Source: S010-25 sp964441285 (GTDB taxonomy: Bacteria > Pseudomonadota > Gammaproteobacteria > SZUA-229). From it: a DNA stretch of 64,000 nt. The DNA lies in assembly GCA_964441285.1 (NCBI GenBank), contig CAYTUK010000002.1, positions 186,001 to 250,000 of the forward strand. The letters run 5' to 3'. Made by a program: the position numbers and the translations under genes. Each line of letters starts with the position of its first letter. The stretch's first letter is position 1. Below the pieces are notes generated by a model. It had not been told where the DNA came from and ran no database searches. It saw only the letters and a list, made by a program, of their open reading frames with translations. Below are positions 26,613 to 36,164 of this stretch, piece after piece.

Positions 26613-29600
26613 ATGATAGATAAGCTTATCAGCTGGTCAGTAAAAAATCGCCTGCTGGTGGTGATTGCACTGTTTGTGCTCATCGTCAGTAGCGTTCTGG
26701 TATTACCCAAACTTAATCTTGATGCCTTTCCAGATGTAACCAATGTTCAGGTACAAATTAATACCGCAGCGCGTGGCCTGGCGGCAAAAGAGGTTGAACA
26801 ATTAATCACTTTTCCTATTGAGGCTGTCATGTATGCGATGCCAGATGTTGAAGAGGTGCGCTCCATTTCTAAAACAGGCTTATCCGTTGTCACCGTTGTT
26901 TTTACCGAAGGCACCGACATCTATTTTGCCCGACAACTTGTATTTGAACGCCTGCAGACCGCAAAAGAACAAATTCCTGCGGGTATTGGTACACCAGAAA
27001 TTGGACCGAATACGTCAGGACTTGGACAGATATACCAGTATATTCTACGTTCGGATGATGCAAAAAAATTTAGCACCATGACCTTGCGCAGTTATAACGA
27101 CTGGATTGTTAAATTATTACTGATGCCAGTGGCAGGTGTGACTGACGTGTTATCGTTTGGCGGTGAAGTCCGCCAGTACCAGGTTCAGCTTAACCCACAG
27201 AAACTACTTGCCTATGGCTTAACCGGCAACAGGGTTATTGATGCGATAGAAAACAATAACCGCAATGCCGGCGGCTGGTATATGGATCGCGGTGCAGAGC
27301 AATTAATTATCCGTGGTATAGGCTGGGTGCGAAGCGGTAAAAACGGGCTGCGTGATATTGGCAATATTCCACTAAAAGATGTCGCCGGTACCGCTGTACG
27401 AGTAAAAGATGTTGCCACTGTGGCGTTTGGCGCTGAAGTTCGCCAGGGCGCGGTAAGCATGACCATGCGTGATGCAAAAGGTAAACCAGAAGCGCTGGGA
27501 GAAGTGGTCGCAGGCATTGTACTCAAGCGTCTGGGGGCAAACACCAAAGCCACCATCGATGGTATTGAATCCAGACTGACGGCTATTCAGGCGGCATTAC
27601 CCAATGGCGTCACGCTGGAGCCCGTTTACAATCAGGCAAACCTGGTTGATCAGGCCGTTAATACGGTAACTAAAGCCTTACTTGAGGCATTTTTATTAAT
27701 TATCATTATTTTAATGCTGTTTCTGGTTAATTTGCGAGCAACATTTCTGGTCTTAATCTCTGTCCCCATTTCAATTGGTCTGGCGCTAATGGCAATGGCA
27801 TACTGGGGGATCTCCGCAAACTTAATGTCGCTTGGCGGTCTAGCCATCGCTATTGGCATGATGGTCGACGGTTCGGTGGTAATGATGGAGCATATCTTTA
27901 GCCATCTAACTCATGCGGATGAACAGCACCGTTCACATCAGTCACAGGCAGAAAATGATGATCACCCCTATGATTCCGCTCACGATGCGCACGGTATTGC
28001 ATTGCGTATCAAGGAAGCTGCACGCGAGGTTGGTCGTCCGGTATTTTTTGCAGTGATGATTATTATTATCGTATTCGCGCCGCTATTCAGTCTTGAAGGC
28101 GTAGAAGGCAAGTTGTTTCAACCCATGGCGCTATCCATTGTACTGGCGATGCTGGCATCATTACTGGTGGCGCTGATTGTTGTACCAGCATTGGCAACCT
28201 ACCTGTTTACCCGTGGCGTTAAACATAGAAAAGGTTATGTTATGCCACCACTTGATGCGTTGTACCGAAAAACCTTAGGCTGGGCGCTACCAAAATGGAA
28301 ACGGGTTACGGGTGTAGCACTGGGTTTATTTATCAGCTCTTTACTGTTGCTGCCATTCCTGGGAACAGAATTCGTGCCGGAGCTCGAAGAAGGCACGCTA
28401 GTTATTCGCATCACCCTGGCACCTTCATCCAGTCTCAAAACTTCACTGGCTGTTGCACGAAAAATGGAAGCCACATTAATGACTTTTCCTGAAGTAACCT
28501 ATGCATCCAGTCGAATAGGCCGGGCAGAAATTGGCGGTGATCCAGAACCTGTATCCAATGTTGAAATTTTTATTGGTTTAAAACCGCTAAGTGAATGGAG
28601 TAGTGCTTCGAATCGTCGGCAGTTACAGAATCTGATGGAGAAAAAACTATCCACTTACCCAGGGTTACGGTTTTCTTTTTCACAACCGATAGCCACCCGA
28701 GTGGATGAATTACTGTCCGGTGTACGCGCCCAACTGGCCATTAAACTGTTTGGTTCAGATCTGGATATACTGGCAAAAAAAGGCCGTGAAATTGAAGCCC
28801 TGGTGAAGCAGGTAAAAGGCACTCGCGGTGTGGCAATGGAGCAGATAGGCGGTGAAGCGCAATTGGCAATACGGCCTGATCGTGACGCGCTGGCACGTTT
28901 TGGCATTCCAGTCGCGCAGGTAATGGAACTTATCTCGGATGGGATTGGCGGCCGCTCTGCCGGACAGGTAATTAAAGGCAATGAACGTTATGATATTTAT
29001 GTACGCCTGGCAGCAAAGTACCGCAATAATATTCAGGCAATTCGTAACCTGATATTACAGGCACCTGGTGGTGCCTGGGTTAAACTGGGCGATGTTGCAA
29101 ACGTTGAAATTGAATCCGGGCCACCACAGATACGTCGTGATGATGTGCAGCGCCGAGTAGTGATTCAAACCAATGTTGAAGGTCGAGATATGGGTGGGCT
29201 GGTTGCTGAATTGCAGCGCCAGATTCATAGTGAGATCAGCCTGCCACCAGGCTATACCGTGGTCTTTGGCGGCCAGTTTGAAAACCAGCAACGAGCACAG
29301 GCACGATTAATGGTGGTGGTGCCGCTATCACTGGGACTGATCTTTTTACTGCTGTACTTTGCCTTCAACTCAATGGGTCAGGCAGCGTTGATTATGCTTA
29401 ACGTACCGCTGGCACTCATTGGCGGCATCGCTGCATTATTTGTTTCTGGTCAATATCTATCTGTACCCGGCTCCATCGGCTTTATTGCACTGTTTGGTGT
29501 CGCCGTACTCAATGGTGTGGTCATGGTTAATGCCATCAATCAACGTGTATGCGCTGGTGTTGATATTAACCGCGCCGTATTTGAAGGCGCGCTGTCACGC

Positions 29601-29807
29601 CTCCGACCCGTGTTGATGACTGCATCAATTGCCGCCTTAGGCTTAATCCCCATGCTGCTGGCAACGGGTGTAGGTTCAGAAGTACAGCGACCACTGGCGA
29701 CAGTCGTGGTTGGCGGGCTGCTCTCCTCCACCCTGTTAACCCTATTTGTAGTCCCCGTTTTATTCAGGTTGTTTTCCAGACGGGTTATAGAAGAGAGTCT
29801 GCGCTAA
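26613..29807 (+). CDS. czcA: CzcA-like heavy-metal RND efflux transporter
   Basis: Proton-driven inner-membrane pump, 1064 residues, two RND repeats each with a first helix, large periplasmic loop and helices. The helix-4 proton relay region reads AIAIGMMVDGSVVMMEH. The periplasmic segment GGDPEPVSNVEIFIGLKP lacks the Met of CusA-type copper pumps at this position, favouring a divalent metal (inference). The cytoplasmic loop after helix 4 has an unusual His/Asp-rich insert (about residues 430-468, many His). Start supported by AAGGAG seven bases upstream. Confidence 0.92.
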   Translation: MIDKLISWSVKNRLLVVIALFVLIVSSVLVLPKLNLDAFPDVTNVQVQINTAARGLAAKEVEQLITFPIEAVMYAMPDVEEVRSISKTGLSVVTVVFTEGTDIYFARQLVFERLQTAKEQIPAGIGTPEIGPNTSGLGQIYQYILRSDDAKKFSTMTLRSYNDWIVKLLLMPVAGVTDVLSFGGEVRQYQVQLNPQKLLAYGLTGNRVIDAIENNNRNAGGWYMDRGAEQLIIRGIGWVRSGKNGLRDIGNIPLKDVAGTAVRVKDVATVAFGAEVRQGAVSMTMRDAKGKPEALGEVVAGIVLKRLGANTKATIDGIESRLTAIQAALPNGVTLEPVYNQANLVDQAVNTVTKALLEAFLLIIIILMLFLVNLRATFLVLISVPISIGLALMAMAYWGISANLMSLGGLAIAIGMMVDGSVVMMEHIFSHLTHADEQHRSHQSQAENDDHPYDSAHDAHGIALRIKEAAREVGRPVFFAVMIIIIVFAPLFSLEGVEGKLFQPMALSIVLAMLASLLVALIVVPALATYLFTRGVKHRKGYVMPPLDALYRKTLGWALPKWKRVTGVALGLFISSLLLLPFLGTEFVPELEEGTLVIRITLAPSSSLKTSLAVARKMEATLMTFPEVTYASSRIGRAEIGGDPEPVSNVEIFIGLKPLSEWSSASNRRQLQNLMEKKLSTYPGLRFSFSQPIATRVDELLSGVRAQLAIKLFGSDLDILAKKGREIEALVKQVKGTRGVAMEQIGGEAQLAIRPDRDALARFGIPVAQVMELISDGIGGRSAGQVIKGNERYDIYVRLAAKYRNNIQAIRNLILQAPGGAWVKLGDVANVEIESGPPQIRRDDVQRRVVIQTNVEGRDMGGLVAELQRQIHSEISLPPGYTVVFGGQFENQQRAQARLMVVVPLSLGLIFLLLYFAFNSMGQAALIMLNVPLALIGGIAALFVSGQYLSVPGSIGFIALFGVAVLNGVVMVNAINQRVCAGVDINRAVFEGALSRLRPVLMTASIAALGLIPMLLATGVGSEVQRPLATVVVGGLLSSTLLTLFVVPVLFRLFSRRVIEESLR

Positions 29808-29822
29808 GCAGACAGACATGTG

Positions 29823-29849
29823 CCGGATGCCCGCGAACACGGCATCCGG
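29823..29849. terminator. Hairpin after czcA
   Basis: Perfect nine-base arms CCGGATGCC and GGCATCCGG around a nine-base loop, between convergent czcA and the diguanylate cyclase gene. No immediate T-run on the plus strand; T-rich sequence follows about 30 bases later. It may be a terminator or a REP-like hairpin. Confidence 0.5.
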
Positions 29850-29895
29850 GCCAGCGATAAACCGCGGAATAGACACCTGTTTTTTATTTATGCAG

Positions 29896-31587
29896 TTATT
29901 CAGGGGTAATATCAACTACCTGATTACGCCCCAGTTTTTTGGCCTGATACATCGCATCGTCGGCATTAGAGAGTAATTTATTCACATCCAGCCCATCCGT
30001 CAGTTGCTGGCAATACAGACCAATACTTACTGTGATATGAATAGCCGTCCCATTATAGGCAACCGTACCGTTGTCGATTGACTCACGAATTTCGTGCGCC
30101 CGCTGCATACCTATTTTGTTGCTGCAATGCATATAGGCGGCAAATTCATCCCCACCATAACGTGCCACCAGATCCTCCGAACGCATGCCATGTTCAAGCA
30201 CGCGCGCAACATAGCCAAGCACAGAATCCCCCGCTGCGTGACCATAGGTATCATTAATCTGTTTAAAGTAGTCTATGTCCAGCAGCATCACACAAACTTC
30301 ATTAACGTCACTCACGCGCTGGCTGAGCACACGGCTTAGGCAGCTCTCAAAGTAGCGACGATTGGCCAGATCAGTCAATAAATCACAGCGTGCCAGTAAC
30401 TCAAGTCGTTTATTTGAGTCACGCAACTTAAACGTTGCGTCATCCACGCGTTGTTGTAAAGAAGCGCTAAGCTCGATGACTTCATTGCGAGATTTTTGCA
30501 GACCGGCGATCAGGCTGCGTAAAACCGTATTCAAATCACGGATTTCTTTGGGCGAGTTATTCTGTACCTCTGGTAAATTCCCCAGTGAACCGGTTTGCAT
30601 CAGTTGCCGTCCAGCATTCGCCAGATCATCCAGCGGGCGGGTAATCCAGCGCGAAAGCAACCTGGCCAGAAAAATCGCCAGGAGCACACCAATAAAACCC
30701 CAGATGAATTGCGAACGCATGAGGTTATCCACATGTGCCGCGACTTCAGATTCGGGCTGCGGCACCATAATACCCCAGCCGATCCCTGGTACCGAGGCAT
30801 ATCCAGCCACCATATTGGCTTTGATAAAGGGCGAGTAAAAGGTGGTAACGCCCGTCTTGCCCGCCATCATGGCCTTCACAATTGGCCAGCTGGATAAGTC
30901 TCGGATCTGCTCCATCCATTTTGCATCAGGGTGTGCAATGACATGACCAGTCTGGTCGACAATGGCACAATGCCCCTCCTTACCAAATTTGACCCGCTCT
31001 CGAATGGCCTCAATATAGTCAATGCGTAATTCGCCTAACAATACACCTTGCATCTTGCCACGACGGTTCAGGATAGGCTCCCCCATAAAAATGGTTGGCT
31101 TCTTCGTCAACGGATTCCGCTCAACCGGCGAGAGATTCCACTTGCCACTGCGCCGCGTTCTGAGGTAATAACTGGTCTTCGCAAACTTCTCCAGGCCTGG
31201 TGTGTTTTCGGCGGTATGCTTGCCTTGCGCGTCATAAGCCAGCACATGGCCATTCATATCCATCTGAACCAGCGAGTTGAACCCCCGCATGGTGTTAATA
31301 CTCTGTAGCAACAAACTCTGCGAGCCAGTTTTTCCCTGCTTGCCAGCCGCAGCGATCATATGTGCAGTCATAGCCAACATATTGCGGTGATCATTAACAT
31401 AGGTCGAAAGTGGCACCGCTAAATTTTGCGCCAGTAACTGATGCTTCTCACGAATCTCACGCCAGCTGTTCTGCCAGGCGCTATGGTAAATGTAGTAACC
31501 CAGAATGGAAATAGGTAAAACGGCAACCAACACCGTGACCAGCAGCAAAATTCGGGAGACAGGCTGTGCACGCAAACGGTTGATCAT
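29896..31587 (-). CDS. Membrane diguanylate cyclase (Cache-HAMP-GGDEF)
   Basis: Makes cyclic di-GMP from GTP in response to a periplasmic signal. Layout: N-terminal helix (about 14-34), double-Cache-type sensor (about 38-290, with GKEGHCAIVDQTGHVIAHPD), second helix (about 292-312), HAMP (about 313-368), coiled coil, GGDEF domain (about 400-563). The active site is intact (G478-G-D-E-F482), and an inhibitory RxxD (R469-S-E-D) sits five residues before it, so product feedback is expected. Monocistronic, convergent with czcA. Possible targets in the window are PelD and the pilus ATPase (inference). Confidence 0.93.
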   Translation of the reverse strand: MINRLRAQPVSRILLLVTVLVAVLPISILGYYIYHSAWQNSWREIREKHQLLAQNLAVPLSTYVNDHRNMLAMTAHMIAAAGKQGKTGSQSLLLQSINTMRGFNSLVQMDMNGHVLAYDAQGKHTAENTPGLEKFAKTSYYLRTRRSGKWNLSPVERNPLTKKPTIFMGEPILNRRGKMQGVLLGELRIDYIEAIRERVKFGKEGHCAIVDQTGHVIAHPDAKWMEQIRDLSSWPIVKAMMAGKTGVTTFYSPFIKANMVAGYASVPGIGWGIMVPQPESEVAAHVDNLMRSQFIWGFIGVLLAIFLARLLSRWITRPLDDLANAGRQLMQTGSLGNLPEVQNNSPKEIRDLNTVLRSLIAGLQKSRNEVIELSASLQQRVDDATFKLRDSNKRLELLARCDLLTDLANRRYFESCLSRVLSQRVSDVNEVCVMLLDIDYFKQINDTYGHAAGDSVLGYVARVLEHGMRSEDLVARYGGDEFAAYMHCSNKIGMQRAHEIRESIDNGTVAYNGTAIHITVSIGLYCQQLTDGLDVNKLLSNADDAMYQAKKLGRNQVVDITPE

Positions 31588-31973
31588 GATTAAATTTTTG
31601 CTTTATGCAAAACAGTATGAGGGACTGTATAGAAATAGACTATTATTCAGGTTAAAACCATGTTACCTGTATAAATAACACCGGACTCTTCATTAGTGTT
31701 AACGTGCGGATCAAAGGGAATACTTACTAACAGTACCGATGAAAAGGCTACCCATGATTCAAGACCGCCAGCCGCAGGGCTGCGGGTGTCGAGCCAACAG
31801 GGATGTATTCACCGCGTGTGTTTAACAATAGGTAGCCTTTTCATTTGTTTCAGTAATATCTGCTGTTTCATGTCAAAATAGCGACAACTATTTAACGCAG
31901 ATTTCGCTTTTTTCAGACCTCTGCGGCAGCTTTATAAATTTACGGGGAAAACTCCAGCAATTCAGAGGCGAGT
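31588..31973. other. Intergenic region holding MITE copy B
   Basis: 386 bases between the divergent cyclase and lipoprotein genes. The central part is MITE copy B (separate entry). The remaining flanks are A/T-rich and must contain both promoters, but no hexamer pair is convincing. Confidence 0.5.
31724..31856 (+). repeat. MITE-like repeat copy B (complete)
   Basis: Starts TTACTAACAGT and ends TTTCAGTAA. Inner inverted arms GATGAAAAGGCTACC and GGTAGCCTTTTCAT (14-base perfect complement) enclose the GC-rich core with ccgcagggctgcgggtgtcg. 133 bases, no coding capacity. Ends TTACT/AGTAA are complementary and flanked by TA, as expected for a non-autonomous Tc1/mariner or IS630-type element. Confidence 0.8.
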
Positions 31974-32438
31974 ATGTTTAAAACAGCAAGCATCATTATT
32001 ACTGCAATTATATTACTACAGGGATGCTCGGCGTCTTTTGTAAAACAAAAACAACAGCAGCCGCCGGCCGATGTAACATCTAGCCCATCAGGAGCCACCG
32101 TGTATGCGGGTGCATTAAAGCTGGGTAAAACCCCATTACGCTATAAACTCTACAAAGCTTTTCCCGCAAGCTGGAAGGGCGGGATGTATCAGGCACAAGG
32201 TGTGCTTATTTTAAAAATGGATGGCTGCGAAGATTACACGCTAAGGGTGAGCGATAACCTGCTGAAAAAACCCGTATACGCCAAACTGAAATGCACCGGA
32301 GTAAGCCAGCCGGAAACCTCCTCATCTCACTGCGGAGCAGCAGCAAGACTAAAACAGATTAAAACATTATACAAGAACGGGCTGGTCACGAAAGCTGAGT
32401 ACAATGCCGCTCGTAAGCGAGTTCTTAATGAACTCTAA
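31974..32438 (+). CDS. Lipoprotein with PEGA-like segment and SHOCT-like tail
   Basis: 154-residue lipoprotein: lipobox LLQGC (Cys 18), a PEGA-like stretch (VTSSPSGATVYAGALKLGKT), and a C-terminal helix pair (RLKQIKTLYKNGLVTKAEYN) that matches the SHOCT pattern of short oligomerising tails. Good Shine-Dalgarno AGAGG. Function unknown; PEGA segments often bind cell-surface or periplasmic partners. plsB follows by 32 bases, so they may be co-transcribed, though a functional link is not evident. Confidence 0.7.
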   Translation: MFKTASIIITAIILLQGCSASFVKQKQQQPPADVTSSPSGATVYAGALKLGKTPLRYKLYKAFPASWKGGMYQAQGVLILKMDGCEDYTLRVSDNLLKKPVYAKLKCTGVSQPETSSSHCGAAARLKQIKTLYKNGLVTKAEYNAARKRVLNEL

Positions 32439-32470
32439 TAATATCATGATGGTATTTAACACGACTGTAC

Positions 32471-34942
32471 ATGAACTTACACAACCCTGTTAACTATATC
32501 GCCAGAAAGATTCTCTACTTCTGGATTAAAACGGATGTCCTGCATTATAAAAATGTACTCAAGCATGCTGATAAAAATACAGCCATTGTTTATGTTCTTG
32601 ACGACCATTCCTGGGCCAATTTACTGGTACTGGAGCAGGAGTGCGAACGTTTGCATCTACCCATGCCACTGGCGCAGTTAACACCAGCAAACTTTAAATA
32701 CCGCTGCCGCGTTTATACCCTCGCCAAAAAACGCCCGTTAAAAGCCTGGTTGAAAAATAATACCAGGAATTCTCCCATACTCCTTGGTCTGCTCGGTGAA
32801 TTAAAGTTTGCACCTGAGCAGGATATACAATTTATTCCAGTAACCATTTTCTGGGGGCGGCCCATTGCAAAACAGAAACACTGGTTGAGTGTTCTATTTT
32901 CTGATACCTGGGGAATAGCTGGTCGTAGTCGACGTTTTTTTACCATCCTCTTTAATGGCAAAGACACACTGGTACAATTTTCTGACGCCATTTCGTTCAG
33001 AAAAGCAATAAAGCCTTCACTGGATGACGCAACAATCATTGATAATATCCAGCAACATCTATCCACGCGCTTAAATACCATTAAAACGGCCACACTAGGC
33101 CCCGATGTTTCGCATCGCCGTACCTTGATTCGCACACTGTTAAACACAACTGAAGTGCAGGCTAAAATAAAAAAATGTAGTGTGGATGATAATCTGTCAG
33201 AGTATCAGGCAACCAGACGCGCGCAAAAATACCTCACTGAAATTGTCGCCAATTGCAATTATATTGCCATTCAACTTTTACAACGCACGCTACGTGCTTT
33301 CTGGCACAAATTTTATTCTGGCATCACGGTTAAACACAGCAAAAAACTTAATCGGATTGCACGCTCACATGAATTGATTTATGTCCCCTGCCACCGGAGT
33401 CATATTGATTATTTACTTCTTTCTTATGTAATTCATTCCGAAGGACTGGCGATTCCCTATATTGCTGCGGGTAAAAACCTAAACATGCCCATTATCGGTT
33501 CCATCTTAAGAAAGGGCGGGGCTTTTTTTATCCGCCGCACTTTTAAAGACAATGAACTGTATTCAACCGTTATGTTTGAATACCTTGCTTCATTGATCAA
33601 CTGTGGGATGCCGATAGAATATTTTATTGAAGGTGGACGTAGTCGTAGTGGGCGATTATTAAAACCAAAACCCGGTATGCTGGCGATGACTATCCGCGCT
33701 TTCCTTAAATATCGGCAACGTCCTGTAGCCTTTATCCCGGTTAATATCAATTATGAGAAAATGGTTGAAGGCCATGCTTACCTGGCTGAATTAGAAGGCG
33801 ATAATAAAAAGACAGAAAACCTGTTTGGCTCAATCAGGGCTTTCTTTAAAATCCGAGGTAATTATGGCCGTGTTACAACCAGCTTTGGCAAGCCTGTTTA
33901 TCTTAATGACATGCTTAACAGCAAAGCGAAGGAATGGGAAAATGATGCATACAATGACGCGCAGCAACCAGAGTGGTTAATGCCCGTGGTGAAAGCAACC
34001 GCAACTAAAATAATGCACCACATCAATCAGGCTAGCCATGTTAACAGTATTAATTTAATTTCAACTGCCTTACTGGCAACAGGGAATCAGGCAATGGATG
34101 AAGGTGAATTATTAAGCACTTTGAATCTTTATATTGCACTTATTCATGCGTTAAATTTTTCTGACTATATAACCGTTACCCAGATTAATGCGAAGGCGCA
34201 AATACATCGTGCAGAAAAACTGAACCTGGTAAAACGTCGTCACCATGAAATGGGTGATTTCATCTATCTAGATCGCCCAATGGCGATTTTATTGACTTAC
34301 TATAGAAACAACACTCTTCATCTGTTAGCACTCCCTTCACTTATAGCCTGTTGTTTTACTAATACCAGCACCATCAAACGCGCACGAATACTTCACCTTA
34401 TTACTGTTGTTTACCCTTTTTTAAAAGCCGAAATGTATCTGGTATGGGACACAGATAATATAGAACAGGTCACCGATATAATTTTAAATCAGTTATGTCA
34501 GGCCGGACTTCTGATAAAAAACTATGGCCCTGAGACCTATTCAAAACCCAGAATTAGTTCACTGGAACATACCCGTATCCAGTCGCTGGCAAATGTTATT
34601 TCACCCGTACTTGAACTCTATTATATAATATTTGCATTGCTGGCTAACCAAAGCGCAGCAGCGCCAACGCGTGACACACTTGAACACCAGTGTTATCTAA
34701 TGGCGCAACGAATTTCACTCATTCATGAAATTAATTCTCCCGATTTTTTCGACAAGAAATTAATTTCCAATTTCATTGATAGCTTAATCGAACTTGATTA
34801 TGTCATTACTGGAAAACAGCATCAGTTAATCATTAGTCAACAGGCAATTGAAAAGGGCCGTAACGCACGACACCTGCTCGACAAAAACATACAGTACAAT
34901 ATTTTACAGATGTTACACGCCACCAATAACGCAGCGCAGTAA
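32471..34942 (+). CDS. plsB: Glycerol-3-phosphate acyltransferase PlsB
   Basis: First step of phospholipid synthesis: acylation of sn-glycerol-3-phosphate at position 1 at the inner membrane. The four acyltransferase blocks are present: H308-x4-D313 (CHRSHIDYL), GAFFIRRTFKDNEL, FIEGGRSRSGRLLKPKPG, and FIPVNINYEKMVEG. 823 residues is the usual PlsB length, and the ~300-residue N-terminal and ~250-residue C-terminal helical regions fit. The A/T-rich codon use is ordinary for this window. Convergent with the BamC-like gene, 28 bases apart. Confidence 0.94.
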   Translation: MNLHNPVNYIARKILYFWIKTDVLHYKNVLKHADKNTAIVYVLDDHSWANLLVLEQECERLHLPMPLAQLTPANFKYRCRVYTLAKKRPLKAWLKNNTRNSPILLGLLGELKFAPEQDIQFIPVTIFWGRPIAKQKHWLSVLFSDTWGIAGRSRRFFTILFNGKDTLVQFSDAISFRKAIKPSLDDATIIDNIQQHLSTRLNTIKTATLGPDVSHRRTLIRTLLNTTEVQAKIKKCSVDDNLSEYQATRRAQKYLTEIVANCNYIAIQLLQRTLRAFWHKFYSGITVKHSKKLNRIARSHELIYVPCHRSHIDYLLLSYVIHSEGLAIPYIAAGKNLNMPIIGSILRKGGAFFIRRTFKDNELYSTVMFEYLASLINCGMPIEYFIEGGRSRSGRLLKPKPGMLAMTIRAFLKYRQRPVAFIPVNINYEKMVEGHAYLAELEGDNKKTENLFGSIRAFFKIRGNYGRVTTSFGKPVYLNDMLNSKAKEWENDAYNDAQQPEWLMPVVKATATKIMHHINQASHVNSINLISTALLATGNQAMDEGELLSTLNLYIALIHALNFSDYITVTQINAKAQIHRAEKLNLVKRRHHEMGDFIYLDRPMAILLTYYRNNTLHLLALPSLIACCFTNTSTIKRARILHLITVVYPFLKAEMYLVWDTDNIEQVTDIILNQLCQAGLLIKNYGPETYSKPRISSLEHTRIQSLANVISPVLELYYIIFALLANQSAAAPTRDTLEHQCYLMAQRISLIHEINSPDFFDKKLISNFIDSLIELDYVITGKQHQLIISQQAIEKGRNARHLLDKNIQYNILQMLHATNNAAQ

Positions 34943-34970
34943 AAATTTCTTGTGACATGAACGCAACCCG

Positions 34971-35963
34971 CTACCTTGCCTGTAGACCTTTTGCCAGCAG
35001 CTGACTAAATCTGGCCAGGCCTTTACCTTTATCGGTATTATCCTCCTGACTACGAATATTGACTATCACACTGGATTTTTCCTTATCCAGTACCAGCCAG
35101 TATTGAATGCTGTCTGCTACCGTGATGGCCACTTCACGAACTGGCGCTTCAAGGTCACTGTCTTCATCAATCTCCCAATCGGTTGTATCCGTATTTTGAT
35201 TCAGTTTTGTTGCATCAGTTAATTTTACCAACAGTGTATTCGTCGCATCTGTTGCGCTGATAATATTAATATTCATCCTGTCCAGTGTTCGAATCAGTTT
35301 TTTCCTCACCAATGCAATAGAGCCTGGCACTTCGATACCATACTGATGCTGACTCAATGGCTTCGCCTGTAAATTATCAACATGATAACTGGCTACCTTA
35401 CGCTCAAGCTGTTGACTGGTTTGCTGTGGTTTGCCAACCACAGCGGAGGTTGTTGAGACTTTGGTTGAGGCGCGACTGTACAGGGCGAGCCGTTCAAGCA
35501 TTTCAATTTCCAGTTGGGGATTAGGCGGCAGATAACCGGTATAAACCGCATCATCTTTAAGCAAAATACCATATGCACTATGATAGATAAACACGCGCGT
35601 ACCACGATGTTCAGGCAGACGTTGCAGGCGTAAACGAAACCGCTCACGTCGGTCCGGTGCCTGATCACTCAATAAAATAGCCAGTAGAGGATTCTTCTGC
35701 GTTTGCACTATCCATTTCGTTTCCATATAACCCAGTTCAGGATTCGACTGTTTTAAAGCGATCCCTTCATGCGCCCAGAAATCTTTTAACCGTGGCCACA
35801 GCGCATCCGCATCCGCAGCAAAATGTAGCCAGTACAGCGAACCATCTGATTCAAGTGACACCCCCTGAACCGAAGGTAATACCGTCGCCATCTTTTGTCC
35901 GGTTGCAGCACTGGCAGTACCAAATGTAACCAGGAGTGAAAACAACACATAAATTTTATACAT
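34971..35963 (-). CDS. BamC-like outer-membrane assembly factor without lipobox
   Basis: 330-residue protein resembling BamC/NlpB: the helix-grip segments ALWPRLKDFWAHEGIALKQS and LGYMETKWIV, then a second domain IALVRKKLIRTLDRMNINII. BamC is normally a lipoprotein, but here the N-terminus is an ordinary signal peptide (MYKIYVLFSLLVTFGTASAA) with no Cys. The start at 35963 is preferred over an upstream Met because it begins this signal peptide. It is not next to dapA, the usual neighbour. It may be a soluble periplasmic homologue with another task. Confidence 0.75.
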   Translation of the reverse strand: MYKIYVLFSLLVTFGTASAATGQKMATVLPSVQGVSLESDGSLYWLHFAADADALWPRLKDFWAHEGIALKQSNPELGYMETKWIVQTQKNPLLAILLSDQAPDRRERFRLRLQRLPEHRGTRVFIYHSAYGILLKDDAVYTGYLPPNPQLEIEMLERLALYSRASTKVSTTSAVVGKPQQTSQQLERKVASYHVDNLQAKPLSQHQYGIEVPGSIALVRKKLIRTLDRMNINIISATDATNTLLVKLTDATKLNQNTDTTDWEIDEDSDLEAPVREVAITVADSIQYWLVLDKEKSSVIVNIRSQEDNTDKGKGLARFSQLLAKGLQAR

Positions 35964-36074
35964 AAGGCAGACTCTGATAAAAGCTAATTTATATTTACTG
36001 ATACAAACGGCCAACACGAACAACTTGATTCAAGGGTTAACAACAAAGCCTGAGCCAGTATGCATGTATCTTAT

Positions 36075-36148
36075 ATGAAAAAGCAGCTTACATGAATGTA
36101 TTGACAGCATGTCTTAATAATCAGTATCCTTTTCACCCGTTTCAGTAA
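36075..36148 (+). repeat. MITE-like repeat copy E (degenerate)
   Basis: ATGAAAAAGCAGCTTAC followed by ATGTATTGACAGCATGTC and CAGTATCCTTTTCACCCG, ending TTTCAGTAA. The right half aligns with copy B and, in ATGTATTGACAGC and CAGTATCC, more closely with copy D, so it belongs to the D subfamily with the GC-rich core deleted. It ends 16 bases before the adenosine kinase ATG. Confidence 0.6.
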
Positions 36149-36164
36149 CAAGTGGGTCTGAATA

